The notes: generated from the sequence alone by a model not told the origin. A stretch of DNA of 64,000 nucleotides from Paramecium octaurelia (GCA_905182995.1 CAJJDP010000097.1:65897-129896), one strand, 5' to 3'. Positions 1-13,371 are shown, numbered from the stretch's first letter. Translations and numbers: made by a program.

Positions 1-1227
1 TGTTTGCTCTAAAGTACAGAGTTTAATGTCTTTCAGCCTGGAGTTCACATTAATGCATAGGAATATATTTATATAATAGAAAATGGAAAGGTTGAAGTAA
101 TGCAAGATAAGGTTTGATTATAAATATTTTAGATTGTAATTGACACACTAAAAGAGAATTAATTTTTTGGTTTGCAAGAACTCTTTACGGCAAGTGACAA
201 CATAAACTACAAATCTGCTGATTTCTCTAGTCTATTAATGATACCTCGTTCTGAAGTTCTAAAAGTGACAAACAAATTCCAATTACAAATCATACCAGAA
301 AAGTTTTGTTACATTTGCCACGATAAAAGACATTATACTAATCAATGCAATGTTGTTCATTATATACCTGATATGGAGAAAGTCATAATGAGACATAACT
401 TTCACAATATTCAGGAAAGAAGAAAATTGAAATAAACAAAAAAAAGTAAAGCTCGATTTTCTGCATTAAATGAATAAATTTTGATATCAGATAGTGCTAA
501 AATATATTAATTAGAAAATGATATAGTTCCTGAAAATGATATTCAAGAACATCAAAGTTAAGGGTTAAGTATCCATTAAAACGGACCTCCTAAAGTTAAC
601 GTTGTTACTTTTGAAGATTAGCATGCTTAATTAAATCCTCCAGAATGGCTAGTTGAGACCTCATTTCATCCTGCTAAATTCATGCAACGAACAGGCCTAT
701 TATAGCAAACTTAGATTTTAGATAGCTTTAAGAATAAAAGGGAAAAAAAGTTATTATTATCAGGGGCATCCAATAAGTAAAGTGATCAAACAGTTCTTTC
801 TGACAAACCAGGAGATTGCTAAGAAGCCTTAAATAAATTATAATCTATCCTTCCTAAATTGTCACTTAGGGAATATGAGAAGTGTTTCTTTCTGATTAAG
901 AAGCTTGAAGGAGAGTTGGGCTAAACAGAAATATCAGGATTTGAATAGCTTAAAGAATTTGATAAATTTGATAGGGAATGGAATATTGATAGAGTCATCA
1001 CTAAATTGATGAGGCCTATAAGAAAGAATAACGTAGAAATTTTAAATTAGTTAATAAAAAAATATTCAAGATATCTATTATTTCCATTTGAGTATATACG
1101 GCTATTTAAAAATTCCTTAATTGAAGAAGAAGATGTCAAACAAAACAAATCCTATTTGGAATAGGTTAGACATAGTGTAAGACACTTTCTAAAAAAGAAG
1201 GCAACAACAGTATTCCCAATTAGATGA
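1..1227 (+). CDS. Cyclic-nucleotide-binding (channel-like) protein, 3' part
   Basis: The window opens inside this gene. The frame from base 1 reads CLLQSTEFNVFQPGVHIN..., then a 21-nt intron (112-132), then an open frame to TGA at 1225-1227. Residues such as FQPG, YIYIIENGKVEVM and NQFFGLQELF are typical of a cyclic-nucleotide-binding domain (glycine turns, then an FG-EL phosphate cassette-like stretch). Directly after it comes CYICHDKRHYTNQC, a C-x2-C-x4-H-x4-C pattern like a CCHC zinc knuckle, then a long charged Gln-rich tail. In ciliates such C-termini are common on voltage- and cyclic-nucleotide-gated K+ channels, so a channel is inferred; the transmembrane part lies upstream and is not visible. 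A soluble cNMP-binding protein remains possible. Confidence 0.75.
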
Positions 1228-1264
1228 GATAATAACAGTAATTATATATTCTCGCCTATAATAT

Positions 1265-3300
1265 TCACATTAAACAGCTTAATAATTTTTCCACTGCTTA
1301 TTATTTTTGATGTTTCCACTATGTTTCTGTTTGATAATAATGGATGGCCCTGTGCTTCCCTAGTTTTTCTAAATAGAATGTCTCCAATAGAGTTTGGTAA
1401 TTGTAAATAGTCGAGGCATGATAAAAGTGAGTCTGACCATGAATTTAGACGTATAATTTTTCTCCTTTTTCATTGGTTATGATGAAATCAATTTCTGTGG
1501 CATTTACATATTGATTGGATTGCAATTTAAATGTATTTGGCATGTACATTAAAATATCATTCTTGATTTCCTACTCTAGAAATGAGGATTGATCTAAATT
1601 CTTTGTTTATTCTCTTCTCATTCTTTGAGATTACATTTTACCTTCATTATAATAATTCATGTATTCCTATTTAAGGTGTTTTTCCCAACTGGCTAAAACA
1701 ATTTACTTATAAAATACTATTTAATCAAAGGGAGATCTTTTTTATAAAACATAATCTTCAATAACTTATTAAAATTTATCTTTAAAAGCATTTGATAAAG
1801 GTATGTTAAAATGTTCATAGAGCAATACCTATCTCGAACACAATTCTAATGTCCAACTACTTGTATAACTCTAATCTAGTAATTCACGCATTTTATTTTA
1901 ATTCCTTTTGTATGCGAATTATCTCTACAAATAATCAATTTTCTAAATAGAAAAGTAATCCTGATTCAAATAATTTTGTAAATACTCCATTCCTTTAGAG
2001 TCCTGCTAATCAAATAGTATGTTGCAGCTATCAAAATAATTCAATAATGATAGCAGATCATTTGGACCAACAGCTTATTTATTCAATATACTCTTCAATT
2101 CCTCCATCATAGGTTAAAGTAATTCTGGAAGGTATAAACCAAAAGTTTAAATTGTTCGTATGACACTTTAATTATAAATCATAATATTACCTTAAGTATT
2201 AATTAAATTAGCCATCTATATACTTCGATATTTATTTAACTATCTGTAAAATCTGCTCATCCTTAAGTTCAAGCTTTTCTAGCTTTTCTCTTTTCTTAGA
2301 ATTACTACCTGTAAAATGTGTGTTTATATACTCCTTATCTAACTGTATACCTGACAAAGTGATAAGGTTTGCCATCAACTCTTGTTCAGCCAATGATATC
2401 TAATAGTCAATTATAAAGTAATACTGAAGGCAGCACAAATTTGTTGATTAATTTTGACTCATTTATTCCTTTTACTTTCAGGAAATTCATCTAAACTAAG
2501 ATTTAATACTTGAGATCTTCATTAATATAGAGTTTCAGATTGCACAGATTTAGCAATTCAACCAAAGAAGATTATCCAAGAAAATCTTTGTTGTCATAGA
2601 AATATTAGAAAACAGCTTACTTTAATTCCTCATTGTAGTACTCTTTAGATCTTAAGGTAACCACAAATTATCTAAACTATTTTTATCCTAGAGCTGGAAT
2701 TATTTTGATTATTTATTGATTCAATTTATCCTTGAGATCTTTAAGCGATTATCTATTTTTTTCATTTAATTAGGAAGGACTATATGAGAATACATTGAAT
2801 GCACTTACTAAATCATAGATCTCCAAATCATCTTTAGCAATCATATTCTGAATTATTTTTGGCAATACTTTATCTTGATCGAAGAATTGTGGGTATTAAA
2901 AGTATGTTTATAACATTTTTAACTCAGTCGTGAAGAGTAACTAGTCCATTCTTAATAATTGGTTAAACAAATCCTTAAATAATTCTTCATCTTTCCTAAA
3001 GTATTAATACATGATATCAATCACAAATTATTGTTTTTAAAGGTCAATAGGTTGATCTTTAAGCTGAGACAGGAGGTAGGGCATATCTAATTCTAAATTA
3101 AATTATTCTTGCAATGATAAAAGGCGATGCGCAAATTTCCAATTGATAGGGTTAGATTTAATCAACTATTAAACAGTGAGTAACAATTTTTGATAATTTT
3201 CAGGAGTAGGGGGGTTCATGATATGCTACAATTCATGAAAAGTGCTTATCGATTTGGTTTAATTACAGAACCCACAAAATAATTTTCTGAACATCTACAT
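1265..3300 (-). CDS. RAP-domain protein (putative organellar RNA-binding)
   Basis: Starts at the ATG at 3300 (a second in-frame ATG lies at 3294) and ends at TGA (1265-1267). Two 25-nt introns fit the frame, leaving about 661 residues. The body is a Leu/Gln-rich alpha-helical protein. The C-terminus carries VQIHGQTHFYHAS followed about 25 residues later by LEKLGKHRAIHYYQ, matching the RAP-domain pattern (VEVDGPSHFY-like core, then L-x-x-x-G-x-x-V-x-x-I). Known RAP proteins act mostly in mitochondria or chloroplasts in RNA processing and translation, so a mitochondrial RNA role is inferred. No clear targeting peptide is visible. It is divergent from the ubiquitin protease gene, with only 45 bp between start codons. 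Confidence 0.75.
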
Positions 3301-3345
3301 TTTAAGCTTAATTAAAATATTTCCAATTAAGTATTTTTACAAATC
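3301..3345. promoter_or_regulatory. Very short divergent intergenic region
   Basis: Only 45 bp separate the start codons of the RAP-domain gene (minus) and the ubiquitin protease gene (plus). The stretch is almost all A/T with no clear motif. Both 5' UTRs and any shared promoter would have to fit here or lie inside the genes. Confidence 0.4.
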
Positions 3346-6300
3346 ATGGGATTTTGCTTTTCTAAAACCAAAGATTCAAAAAATAAAAGACTATTCGCTA
3401 AATTTAAACCTATGGAAGAGGATTTTTGGAAATCAAAAGCAATTTTTCCCGACCAATATCTCAAAGTGCTTGAATAAAGATATTATGCATTGTAGCCTGA
3501 AGATGGTCTAAATTTGGAAAAGTTACAATTGTTGATACCAAATGTTGGTTCAAGTAAAAACTCAACAATATAAAGTGCTTTTATCTAGACTGTTACGATA
3601 TTTTAATACGAATTTGGAGGATCAGATTGATTTTAATGGAATTTGCTTAATTATTAGTAAATTCTTAAATGCAGGAAAAAATGGAAAAATGGATTTAATT
3701 TTTCAATTATATGATTTAGATAATGATTAAATGCTGAATTCAAGTGAATTCGGCTTACTGATTAAAGAGAATAAAAATTTATTCAATGAAGGTAACATAA
3801 GAGATTAATCTTTTACAAGAGCCAAATTTATGGCTTGGGCAGTAGATAATCTCAAACCAGATTAGACAATGTCATTTTAAATATTTTTAAGGCCAGATTA
3901 GGAAAAAAAAACAATCGAAGAGCAAAAAGAAAAAATAGAAAATGATTAAGTTTATATAATAAGTTCTAAATGGTGGAACAATTGGACGTAATATGTAAAT
4001 ATGGGAAATGCTTCTCCTGAATAATAAGTAGATGCTGGCATACATAATCCGTAACAGGAATTTATAGAAATCAATTCTTAATAATGGTTTGCTAGACCAG
4101 GACCAATCGATAATCGAGACATAGCAGGGGAATATGAAGAAGAATTGAAAGTTCAATTAAAACTAGGATATGATTTTGAATTTGTAGGAAAGGAAGCTTG
4201 GAAGAATTTAGTGAGCTGGTATGGAATCACAGATAAAAGACTTGAATTCAAGAGAAAGTATGACAAAGATAAAAAGAGGGTGGAAGGATACCCAACAATT
4301 ATATAAGCATTTTAAACAGATAAGAATGGAAATGTAGAATATAAAAAATGGTTTAAACTTAAAACGTCTGAAGATTCTACAATGCACGATGTCAGAATTA
4401 AACTATTTAAGAAATTTGAAATTAAAAATAGCACAAATGGCTCTGAATATCTGTTATATAAGATGAAAATTAATGAAGATTGGGAGTTGATTTAAGATTT
4501 AGATGATAATATTACTAATCTCAATATTACATCTGGAACATTCTTCACATTAACTAAACTTTAACAGAAACCCAAATCGAAAGTTGGTAATTGGTAATTA
4601 GGATAAAAAAGTCTAATTGAAGATCCTTCTCAAAAAGTTGAAAAAAATTGTTTAGTATAACGATTTTCTGAAGATCTTAAATATGTTATTTTGCATATTG
4701 AAGGATAGAGTTTTTTTGATGATTTTTAAATAGAAATAAAATAAAATCTTGGGGCCTAATTTAGTTCTTAAATATAAGGAAGATCCTCTAAAATTAAATA
4801 TCCTGGCTTATAAAATCTTGGCAATACTTGTTACATGAATTCTGCCTTACAATGTTTAATAAACACTAGATTTTTCTTTAATTTTCTTTATAATGAACGT
4901 TACAAGAATAAAGTATAAGTTAGCAATTCTATAGTGTAACAACTAAGTTCTCTAACAAAGGAATTAAAAAACACACCTGAACCATCTATATCACCTACAG
5001 CTTTTTAAAATACTTTAGTCAAGATTTTCCCCAAATATAAGATGTACGAAGCTCAAGATGCAGATGAATTCTTAGATGATTTATTAAATCAGATTTCAAA
5101 GGAATTAAAAGGGTTTGACACAAATTTAGATGGAATCATTGAGACCCTGTTTCAAGGAGACTATTTAACTTTAACACGATGTTAAAATTGTCAATTAGTG
5201 ACGGACGAATCAGAATAAAATAAAATATTTCGTTTAAAAATTTAAGAAGAAGTTGGTGTTTTCAAGCTAAGAATATTAATTTTTATGAAATTAGAATTTT
5301 AAAATGATGATCATGAATAATTTACCTTAGACGAAATGGACTTACTGAAGAAAACAATTATTCTACAGAATAATGCTGACACTATTAAAATGAGAGATCT
5401 ATATTAAAAGATAAATTCTTTTTTAAATCTTTCTTAAAATGAATATGAATTCGCTATTTGTTATAAGAAGGAAATAATAAAAACTTTTATCAATATTGAT
5501 GAAAATCAAGAATTAACCAATTTGGGTATTATTCAAAACCAGACTCTAAATTTATACTAATTGGGAAGTGCGTATTAAGCATAAAGAGAATTTGAAAAAA
5601 TATCCAAAATGTTTAATTATTCATCTCAAGATTTCAAGTTAAATGATCCTATAAATTTTTTGGATCCTCATAATTAATGGAAACAAGGTAAAATTGTGTA
5701 AGTAATCCAATAGAATCCTACTAAGTATAAAATTCTTTATCGTTCATAATAACATAATAACAACGAAAAACAATTTGAATTTATTATGGACAAACAAAAA
5801 ATTGTAAAATTTAGAGAGAAAATTAAAAATCACACATTTGAGAAGGTTCCACTTATACATTATTATTTCAATACATTTAAGAAGCAATTTAATTTAACAT
5901 TAAAACCAATTATCCTTTTGTTACCGATTTAATCACTGTCTCTTTTAGAACTCAAGGTCTACATTTACAAATAAGTTTAAAGATTCATTAATATTGTAAT
6001 CATTTGATTAATTTTAGAAAAACTTCAGTGTTTAATCTCCTTTCCAATATTCGAATGTATCCTAATAGGAAATTTGTAATTTCTTTGCAAATCCATCGTT
6101 CCCATATAAAATTCGAGTTTTAGATTAGAATAAAAAATGCTTATTTTGTGAAAAAATATGGCCACCCAATAATATTACAAACTATCATTGTAAGGGATGT
6201 GAAGAGGATCCGATATTATTGAATTTCGACCAATTTACAAAGCCTAGTATAATTTTAGAGTGGTAGGATATAAAATATGCCAAAATATTAGAGAAAAAAA

Positions 6301-6805
6301 TTGATGAATATGATGAGAGATTACTTAAATAGCTTAAACTTTAGTAATGTCTTGAAAAATCAGCAGAGGATACTATTCTGACAAAAGAATGCAAAAAATG
6401 CAGTTAACAAACTCCTTTTAGAACCAATTCTTATCTAAGCAAACCCCCAATAATGTTGATTATAAATTTGCAAAAATACAAAAGTAATGGGTTTTAATTT
6501 GAAAGATATATTGATTTTCCGTTAAATTCCTTAGATATAAAAGATTGTCTGTAGGAAAAAGAAACTGTACTATATGACCTTTATGCTGTCATAAACAGTA
6601 AAAAAGGAAGGGATATTAGTAATAAATGATCTTTACTTTAGCACATTACACTGCGTATATAAAAAAACAGGATGAATGGTATGAATTTGATGATTCCAAC
6701 GTTTAGAAAATAAAAAATGTTTAAACAAAGAACGCATATATCTTATTCTATACTATAGTAAACATTCCAATTTATAGTGACATCTAATTGCAAGATTTTA
6801 AATGA
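3346..6805 (+). CDS. Ubiquitin carboxyl-terminal hydrolase with EF-hand and DUSP (USP32-like)
   Basis: Deubiquitinating cysteine protease. The N-terminus MGFCFSK could be N-myristoylated and palmitoylated. An EF-hand loop DLDNDQMLNSSE appears near residue 120 (after a 22-nt intron at 3554-3575). A DUSP-like region has [12 protein letters not shown] and [11 protein letters not shown]. The catalytic Cys box is [18 protein letters not shown] (near 4806-4860). CxxC pairs in the finger region are CQNC, CLFC and CKKC. The His box is [17 protein letters not shown], reached after a 23-nt intron (6619-6641), and the gene ends AYILFYTIV... at TGA 6803-6805. The order EF-hand, DUSP, USP matches the USP32 type. 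All catalytic elements look intact. Some introns between 5.5 and 6.5 kb were not resolved. Ends 97 bp from the convergent CFAP57 gene. Confidence 0.88.
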
Positions 6806-6902
6806 TTTAGTATTTCGATGATAATTCATAAAATAGGATAAAGATACCTTTAAAAATATAAGGGAATTTATTTAATTAAAAATATAATTAATATAAAATC
6901 TA

Positions 6903-9900
6903 TCATTCTCCCATAACTGAAAGCTCTGCTTCCAATTCTTAAATTTAACTGAGCAAAGAATTTTTTGCCAATTCCTATTATTCAATAATCAGTTACTTTT
7001 CTTGAATAGCTCTTTGTTTAGCCTTCTAAGTCTCAGAATTAGCTAAATAATATATCATTATAAAGTACCTGTTTGAGACATCTTTTTGTCACCTTTCTAT
7101 TCTTAATTATTATGTGTTGATTTTATTTACTTCATCTTTTTTCTTAGATTGTTGATTTCAATAATCAATTTAACATTGCCTCTCATGATTCTAATATTTT
7201 CAGCTTTATGTATTTCTTCATCTGCTTGAAGATTGGCTTTCAATCCTTCAACAGATTTCTCTAAGTATTGCTTTTAACTTTTATATTCTGCTAAAATGTC
7301 AGCATTAACTTATTATGGTTTTACATCGTCTTTATGGAATTCTTTAAAGATTTCTTGTGCTTTTTTGGTTAATTCATCCTAATTTTGAATGAACTAGACA
7401 GCTTAATAGACAGAATCTTTAAATTTCTTAATCCTCACATTTTGGAATGAAATTAATTATCTTTACTTTTTGATATTGGTTTTCATTATTTTTAATTCTT
7501 AATCAAGAGCGTCAACCACATTTCCAAGATTATTATTCAAATAAGCAAAATTTTTTAATTTCTAATCCATCATATTAGTTTTTTCCTTCATTCTGTTAAT
7601 TTCTTCATCTCTAGGTCCAGTGTCTCTTTTGAGTTCCTTAATTTTATGATCTAGAACAAATTTAAACTTTTCTAATTCTTATGATCTCTTCTTTAATTCA
7701 TAAATCTTCCTTTCCTTCTCTCCTATTGTTTTATCCTTATCCTATATTTATTTGAGTTATTCTTCAATAGCTATTTTGAGTTGATGATTCTGATCATCCA
7801 ATTATTTCTTTTATTCATTATAATCTTTAAGATTTTCATTTTGTTTTTCCTCCTCTTGCAATAACGATTAAATCTTCTTCTTTGTCATGCTAACTTCGCT
7901 TTTAGCCTTAAGTCCCTAATCTGTTTTTTAAAGAATCTATTATTGATTTTATTCTTCAAGTGCTTCAATTTCACCTATAGTCTCTTTTCTTATCTATTCA
8001 ATTGTTTCCCTGTACTTTTCTTTCTCCTTATTGTATTCCTTTTCCATCCTTTCTCTCTATTATCTTTCTTCAAGTAAACGAGCATCGTAATCTTTCTCTA
8101 ACTTTTTGAGTTCGTCAGTATGTTCTCTTTATAATTTTCCAATTTCCTTTTCATATTTAGTTTGATGAATTTCTTTCTCATTTTTGGTTTTCTCATACTT
8201 TTCTGCTTCCTTGTTGACTTTACTTTATTGATTTTATTCTAATTCCTGTATTTCAGCTTCAAATTCTTCCATTATTTATTTTCTGGTTTCTTGAATATGT
8301 TTCTCTGTTTCTCTCTTCTTTTCTACCAACGTGTCATAGGCTACTTTGTATTGTTATTTCAGTGTGGATTCTTTATCTGTTAATTGTTTGATTTGGTCCT
8401 CCTTAGATGAAATATTGATTGCATTTTAAGGAGCAGTGATATCCTGCAACTAAGTTTTGAGATTATCCCTGGTGGTTTTGAGATCAGCCTTATCTTCTTT
8501 AGTAACAATAATATCATCTGCATATCTTTATTAATATCCTTCTTTGTTTTTTTACCCTCTTGCATCTTTATCCTTAATTTCGAATACTATGATGGCTCCA
8601 TCCCTACCAGCAGTAATAAGATATTAATCATCAGCAGTGATCTTCATTTTTTCTATACCTCGTTCATCATGAGCTTGATACTCAACATTGGTTCCAGCAG
8701 ATGGACCAACAAAGGGATACTTATAACATCTTACAGCTCCCGAGTATCTATTCTCATCACACACACCAGCAAATAATATTTTGTTACTGCTTGAGAAACA
8801 AATTTAAGATAAGGTAGCCTCTACATTTCTTTTATTTTCCGTTGGTTCCTAGCAATTAAATTCTCTAAGATGACGATCCTCTCCCACCACATACACTATT
8901 TTAGTATCAAATGTCAATGCAACACTCGACTAAGGGATATTCTTACCATTAGCCTTAGCATGTATATCAAGCATTCTTTGTCCTGTTGTGTCTGCACCCA
9001 CTTTCCATAAGGATATCAAACCATCTTAACCACAGGTGGCTAAAATTGTATCGTCTCTACTCCAAGTTATGCATCTAATTCTACCACTGTGACCCTTAAA
9101 TTATAGATTGGCAGGGTTATCTCCAACATAGAATCTATAAATGTGGATTATATGTTAGGTAGTGTTAGCTGCATTAACGGCAGCAAAGTATTGTCCTCCA
9201 TTTGAGAATTTGATTTCTTTGCATTATTTGAATTACCCGATTTCTCTATAGTGTTTTATTTGATTGTTATGAACACAGACATTCATCAATCTTAATCTAT
9301 CAGTCAATCCTACGACAATATGGAATCCTGAAGGATGAATACTTACACAATAGGCTTCTTCATTAAAGAATCTGTAGGCTTCCATGCTTTTCTCTTCATA
9401 ATTCCATATGCGGATGTATTTGTCAGCTCCACAAGTGACTATAAGTGGTTTTCGAACACAAACATCCATGCCGTTGATTGGAATTCCAGCATTTACAGGA
9501 GGACATGAGTGAAATGGCAAGGAAACTAATTCAAATTGTTGTTGTTCTTCCAAAAACTATTCAGTCTTTAATTTCAGACTATAAATTAAATTGCTAGACA
9601 GAGTCACAATTATGGTATCTTCGCTGATTGGCGTGAAGCTGATGCCTTTGATTTAGCACTTGATGTCAGAGATTGACTTCACATGTAGCATTTAGACATT
9701 TTCATATTCTTTGCTGTAAATGTAAATAGTTGAATTGTCTCCTCCGATGGCAAATCCTTATTGCATGGCTTATATCACTTCAATCAAAAAGGGTTGTTTG
9801 TTTTGGTGGTAAGGATTCTTCAAGTACCGAACATATTCAGCATTTTCATCACAGAGGAATACCTCTCCCAATTAGGTACATACAATCAGATGATCTGGAT

Positions 9901-10594
9901 GTTAGATCATCCAGGCATGACAACAGTAATTATTTGATAAATCGGCAGGTGCTTTTTATAATGAGGCTGCCACTTATTTGAGAGTGTAGCTCTTAGTTTC
10001 GCCCTCATTTTGAATCATCTTAAACGATTTGAAAATTCCTTTTCCGATCACAGTGATGAAAGTGGCATCATTAGGTTAAAAGGCTACTTCTAGACATTCA
10101 TTATTTCCAGAAGCCACTTTAACAGAAGCTAAACATTTCATTGTATCAGTTTGAAAGTAACATAAATATGAATCAACAGGACTGCCATTGACAGAGACTC
10201 CTCCACTCAATCCAACCAAAGTTTTTGCTTCTGCATTAGGTCCAAATGCAACAGATACCCATTCCTTGACAGGGGCATCATGATAGATTAGCGTTCTTTT
10301 TTTCTTTTAGGACATTGTGTCGTAAATTTGAATTGCAGGTTTTTCTCCTTTGACGCCTGCAGCCAGAAATCTCTTCATTGGGGAGAGAGTCATACAGGAG
10401 AACCCTCTGTAATGTTCGAATCCTTAGAAGTAACTTTGACTCTTATCCTGCAATGAGTAACACACTATATGAAAGCCTGCTGGGTAGATGATTCGAGTAT
10501 CATCCATGAAGTAGAGGTTGTTACGCAGATTGCTGTTCAATCCGAAGATGTATTTTGGTTAAAGCTGCTGCGACGGTTGCAGAGTAGGAATCAT
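6903..10594 (-). CDS. CFAP57: CFAP57 (WDR65), cilia- and flagella-associated WD-repeat protein
   Basis: About 1,200 residues. The N-terminus (start 10594) reads ...PKYIFGLNSNLRNNLYFMDD and GFEHYRGFSCMTLSPMKRF, the typical CFAP57 opening. The WD region includes NGMDVCVRKPLIVTCGADK, IRIWNYEEKSMEAYRFF and HPSGFHIVVGLTDRLRLMN (9233-9553), which fit this orthologue group closely. From about 8560 downward the protein becomes a long Lys/Glu-rich coiled coil, ending ...LEAELSVMGE at TGA 6903-6905. A 26-nt intron lies near the 3' end (about 7047-7072). CFAP57 is an axonemal protein linked to inner dynein arms in Chlamydomonas and Tetrahymena; a ciliary role here follows from homology. Divergent from the AGC kinase, with 147 bp between starts. 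Confidence 0.92.
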
Positions 10595-10741
10595 AATTAA
10601 TGAATAATTATATATGTAAATGTTTAGTATAATAATTCGACCATATTTACCAGAGAGGCACATCTCCAGGGGGAGTGCGAGTTAATCAATATAATAAATA
10701 CAATATATGTTCTGGAATAGTTATAAATCAATAATATAATA

Positions 10742-12482
10742 ATGAATCTCACCAAGTCCAATTCTCAGAAGGGGTTTAGGATACTCTAGAAATCTTCACT
10801 AAGTCCTGCCCATAAATTGTCTCCAGAGAAGTCGAAACTCTCCCTCAAAACTCGAAAGAATAGCGAATTACTGAAGTTAATGGTCTCTCCGAAGCTGATT
10901 ACCAATTAAACTACTCAAGAGGGATCATTTGTAAAGAGAGAAACTACTCTCCAGAACTCACAGATAATGGATGTTGTATTGGTGATCGTCCATGTCGGGC
11001 AGTAGTAATTGCGATTCACTTTCACTCGCAACATCACTACAACCTAAATGCGGGCAGCCTTGCTGTAAAAGCTAAAACTGAAGATTGTGGCATTTACCAC
11101 TGTTGATCACAACATTCTCATAGATTATTATCTGACTCTTGAAGAACGACCAATCATTTGGCCTGAATTGCAATTGGAATGTCAAGAACCAGTACTCACT
11201 GCTCAACATGTCTCGCTTAAGGACTTTCAAATTTTGAAATGCATAGGAGCGGGTGGATTTTCAAAAGTCTACTTGGTGAGATCAAAAATGAACGGTCACT
11301 TCTATGCCATGAAACTAGTAGACAAAGAGTTCATCATCAAGTACAAGAAAGCAGGTATTTTATGTTATATATATATAAATCGAAGAATTGCTCCAAAATG
11401 AAAGAGATATCATGGCATTCATCCACCATCCGTTTACAATCCAAATGCTCTTCTCCTTTGAGAGTCGAAACTTTGTTGTGTTTATACTCGAGTTCTGTAG
11501 TGGAGGAGAACTCTTCTATCAACTCAAAACCCTCAAGAGAATGTCTGAAGAGTAGGCTCAATTCTACTTTGTGGAAATCTGCATCAGCATGTTGTACTTG
11601 CACTAAATGGGAATCATGTACCGTGACATCAAACCTGAAAACATACTTCTCGATTTGGATGGACATATCCGTATCTCTGATTTCGGACTCTCTAAACTCA
11701 CCACTCCAGATGAATTTGCGTACAGTTTTTGTGGATCTCCAGAATACATGGCTCCGGAAATGCTCCTCAAACGGGGACACACCATATAAGTAGATCATTA
11801 TTGTCTGGGGGCTCTCCTTTATGAACTAGTTACAGGTTTGCCTCCCTTCTACAGCAAAAACACTCAAAAAATCTATGATTCCATACTTAATGAATAAGTC
11901 ACTTTTCCACAATTCCTAACTCAAGAAATCAAAGATCTCATGTCTGGCTTATTGGCCAAAGATCCTCATAAGAGATTGGGAGTTCGAGGAGGAGTCAGAG
12001 AAATTCTGCAACACAAATGGTTCAAGAAGGTTAATCTCACGGATATCCTCATGAAAAGAGTGACTCCACCCATCCGACCTGATATTCAGAAATTGAATTT
12101 TGAGACTAAGAATTTGCAATAGGGAGACTTGGAAGTGAGAGAGAAGCTGATTGGAAAAGCAGGCTTCAAAAAGGATTTTAAAATATTTGATGAATTTTAC
12201 TTTGATTATAGAGAAAATGTACGAATAGCAGATTAACAAAGATTATTGAAAGAACACATAAAGAATGTAGATTCTATTCAACAGTAGAAACCTCGTTCAT
12301 TAGATAAGATCATATCTGAGGACAGTAGACAGTCGAAATTGTAAAAACGATTAGAGCAACAGACCTCTCTTAGAACAAGTCCCCAGAAAGGGTCCGCATT
12401 GATGAGTAACAATTTCATGCAAACAGGGGGATTGAAAACGGAAAGCTCTGATCTAACATCTAGTAAACGACGCATAACTTGA
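10742..12482 (+). CDS. AGC-family serine/threonine protein kinase
   Basis: 569 residues with one 31-nt intron (11355-11385, ends AAG). After a basic ~150-residue N-terminal region come the glycine loop [14 protein letters not shown]-binding Lys in YAMKLVDK, catalytic loop [11 protein letters not shown] (HRD His replaced by Tyr, as in many AGC kinases), DFG in ISDFGLSK and the activation/P+1 segment [13 protein letters not shown]. The Arg-anchored C-lobe ends at HKWFKKVNL. The following [16 protein letters not shown] stretch and the FDEFYFDY segment resemble an AGC C-terminal tail. All catalytic residues are present, so it should be active. The substrate is unknown. The closest known groups are the PKA/SGK/S6K-like kinases, which are greatly expanded in Paramecium. 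Confidence 0.88.
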
Positions 12483-12575
12483 TATTTATTAATATTTATA
12501 TCATAATCATAACAATGATATATTATCTAAAAATGCATCTATCATACTCAAATGGATCATAAATTATATAACTAA

Positions 12576-13371
12576 ATGAAATCACAGTGTTACTTACATG
12601 GATATCCTCCTGATTGTCAATACTAATTGCAGGATCTCTATAATCTCATACGAGATGATGAAGACTCGATTACTCTTGAACGTATTTTCAAAATGCTTCG
12701 AGTATGACAATTTACATAATATAAAAAAGACTTGGTAATACGAAGTACCCTTCTCGAATTTATGTTTGCTTCTTCGAAAAGCCAATTAAGCATGTCATTA
12801 GAATGCAAAGAACTATCTGAATGAAGTTGCCTTTCATTAGCTTTTGCATAATCCTGACATACAAAAGTTGTTCAAGCCTAAGAAGGATGAAATCTATTTT
12901 ACTCCTCCAACAATTGAAGGGTTATTTAAACGCATGGGTGAGCAAATTGAACGGAAGAGACTTCATGAAAAACTGAAACGGGAAGGCATTTCAAATAAAG
13001 AGAAATTCAATTTCATGTTGTAGTTGTTGTAAGTGGGTTCTCCACGGAAAGACAAGGAATGTTCAATTACAATGGAGAAGACAAGGAGTGTGCGTAAAGT
13101 TATCGATGATGATTATAATTTCATTAAGGAGCAGAAGAAAAGCAAGAGGAAGGCTGAAAGCATGTAAGATCCATAGAATCCGCCAAAGTTTACCAAACTC
13201 CCTAATACATTTTTTCATGCTCCAACAAGTCGTATAAGATAACTGCATTATCGCATGATGTAGCAAATGGAGGATGTGCAACAGGATCATAATGTCTAGA
13301 AGTTGAGCAATATTATTCATAAATCATAGGTTAACCTTTCAATAAGGTTACCTTAAATTTAAAATATATGA
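12576..13371 (+). CDS. Hypothetical basic protein
   Basis: Opens MKSQCYLHGYPPDCQYQ, has one 28-nt intron after FKMLR (near 12701-12728), and ends ...RLPQIQNI at TGA 13369-13371, about 255 residues. It is rich in Lys, Arg and Gln with EGLFKRMGEQIERKRL and KRKAESMQDPQNPPKF. I recognise no domain. The next gene starts only 17 bp downstream on the same strand, so the two may be read through, but Paramecium genes are normally transcribed separately. Confidence 0.7.

Noticed and set aside
172..435. Stand-alone 87-residue protein
   Set aside because: TAA/TAG are Gln here. The frame runs from base 1 (with a 21-nt intron) to 1227 as one gene.
11337..11798. Minus-strand ORFs across the AGC kinase
   Set aside because: The + strand carries intact kinase motifs at the same place; the minus frames have no recognisable features.
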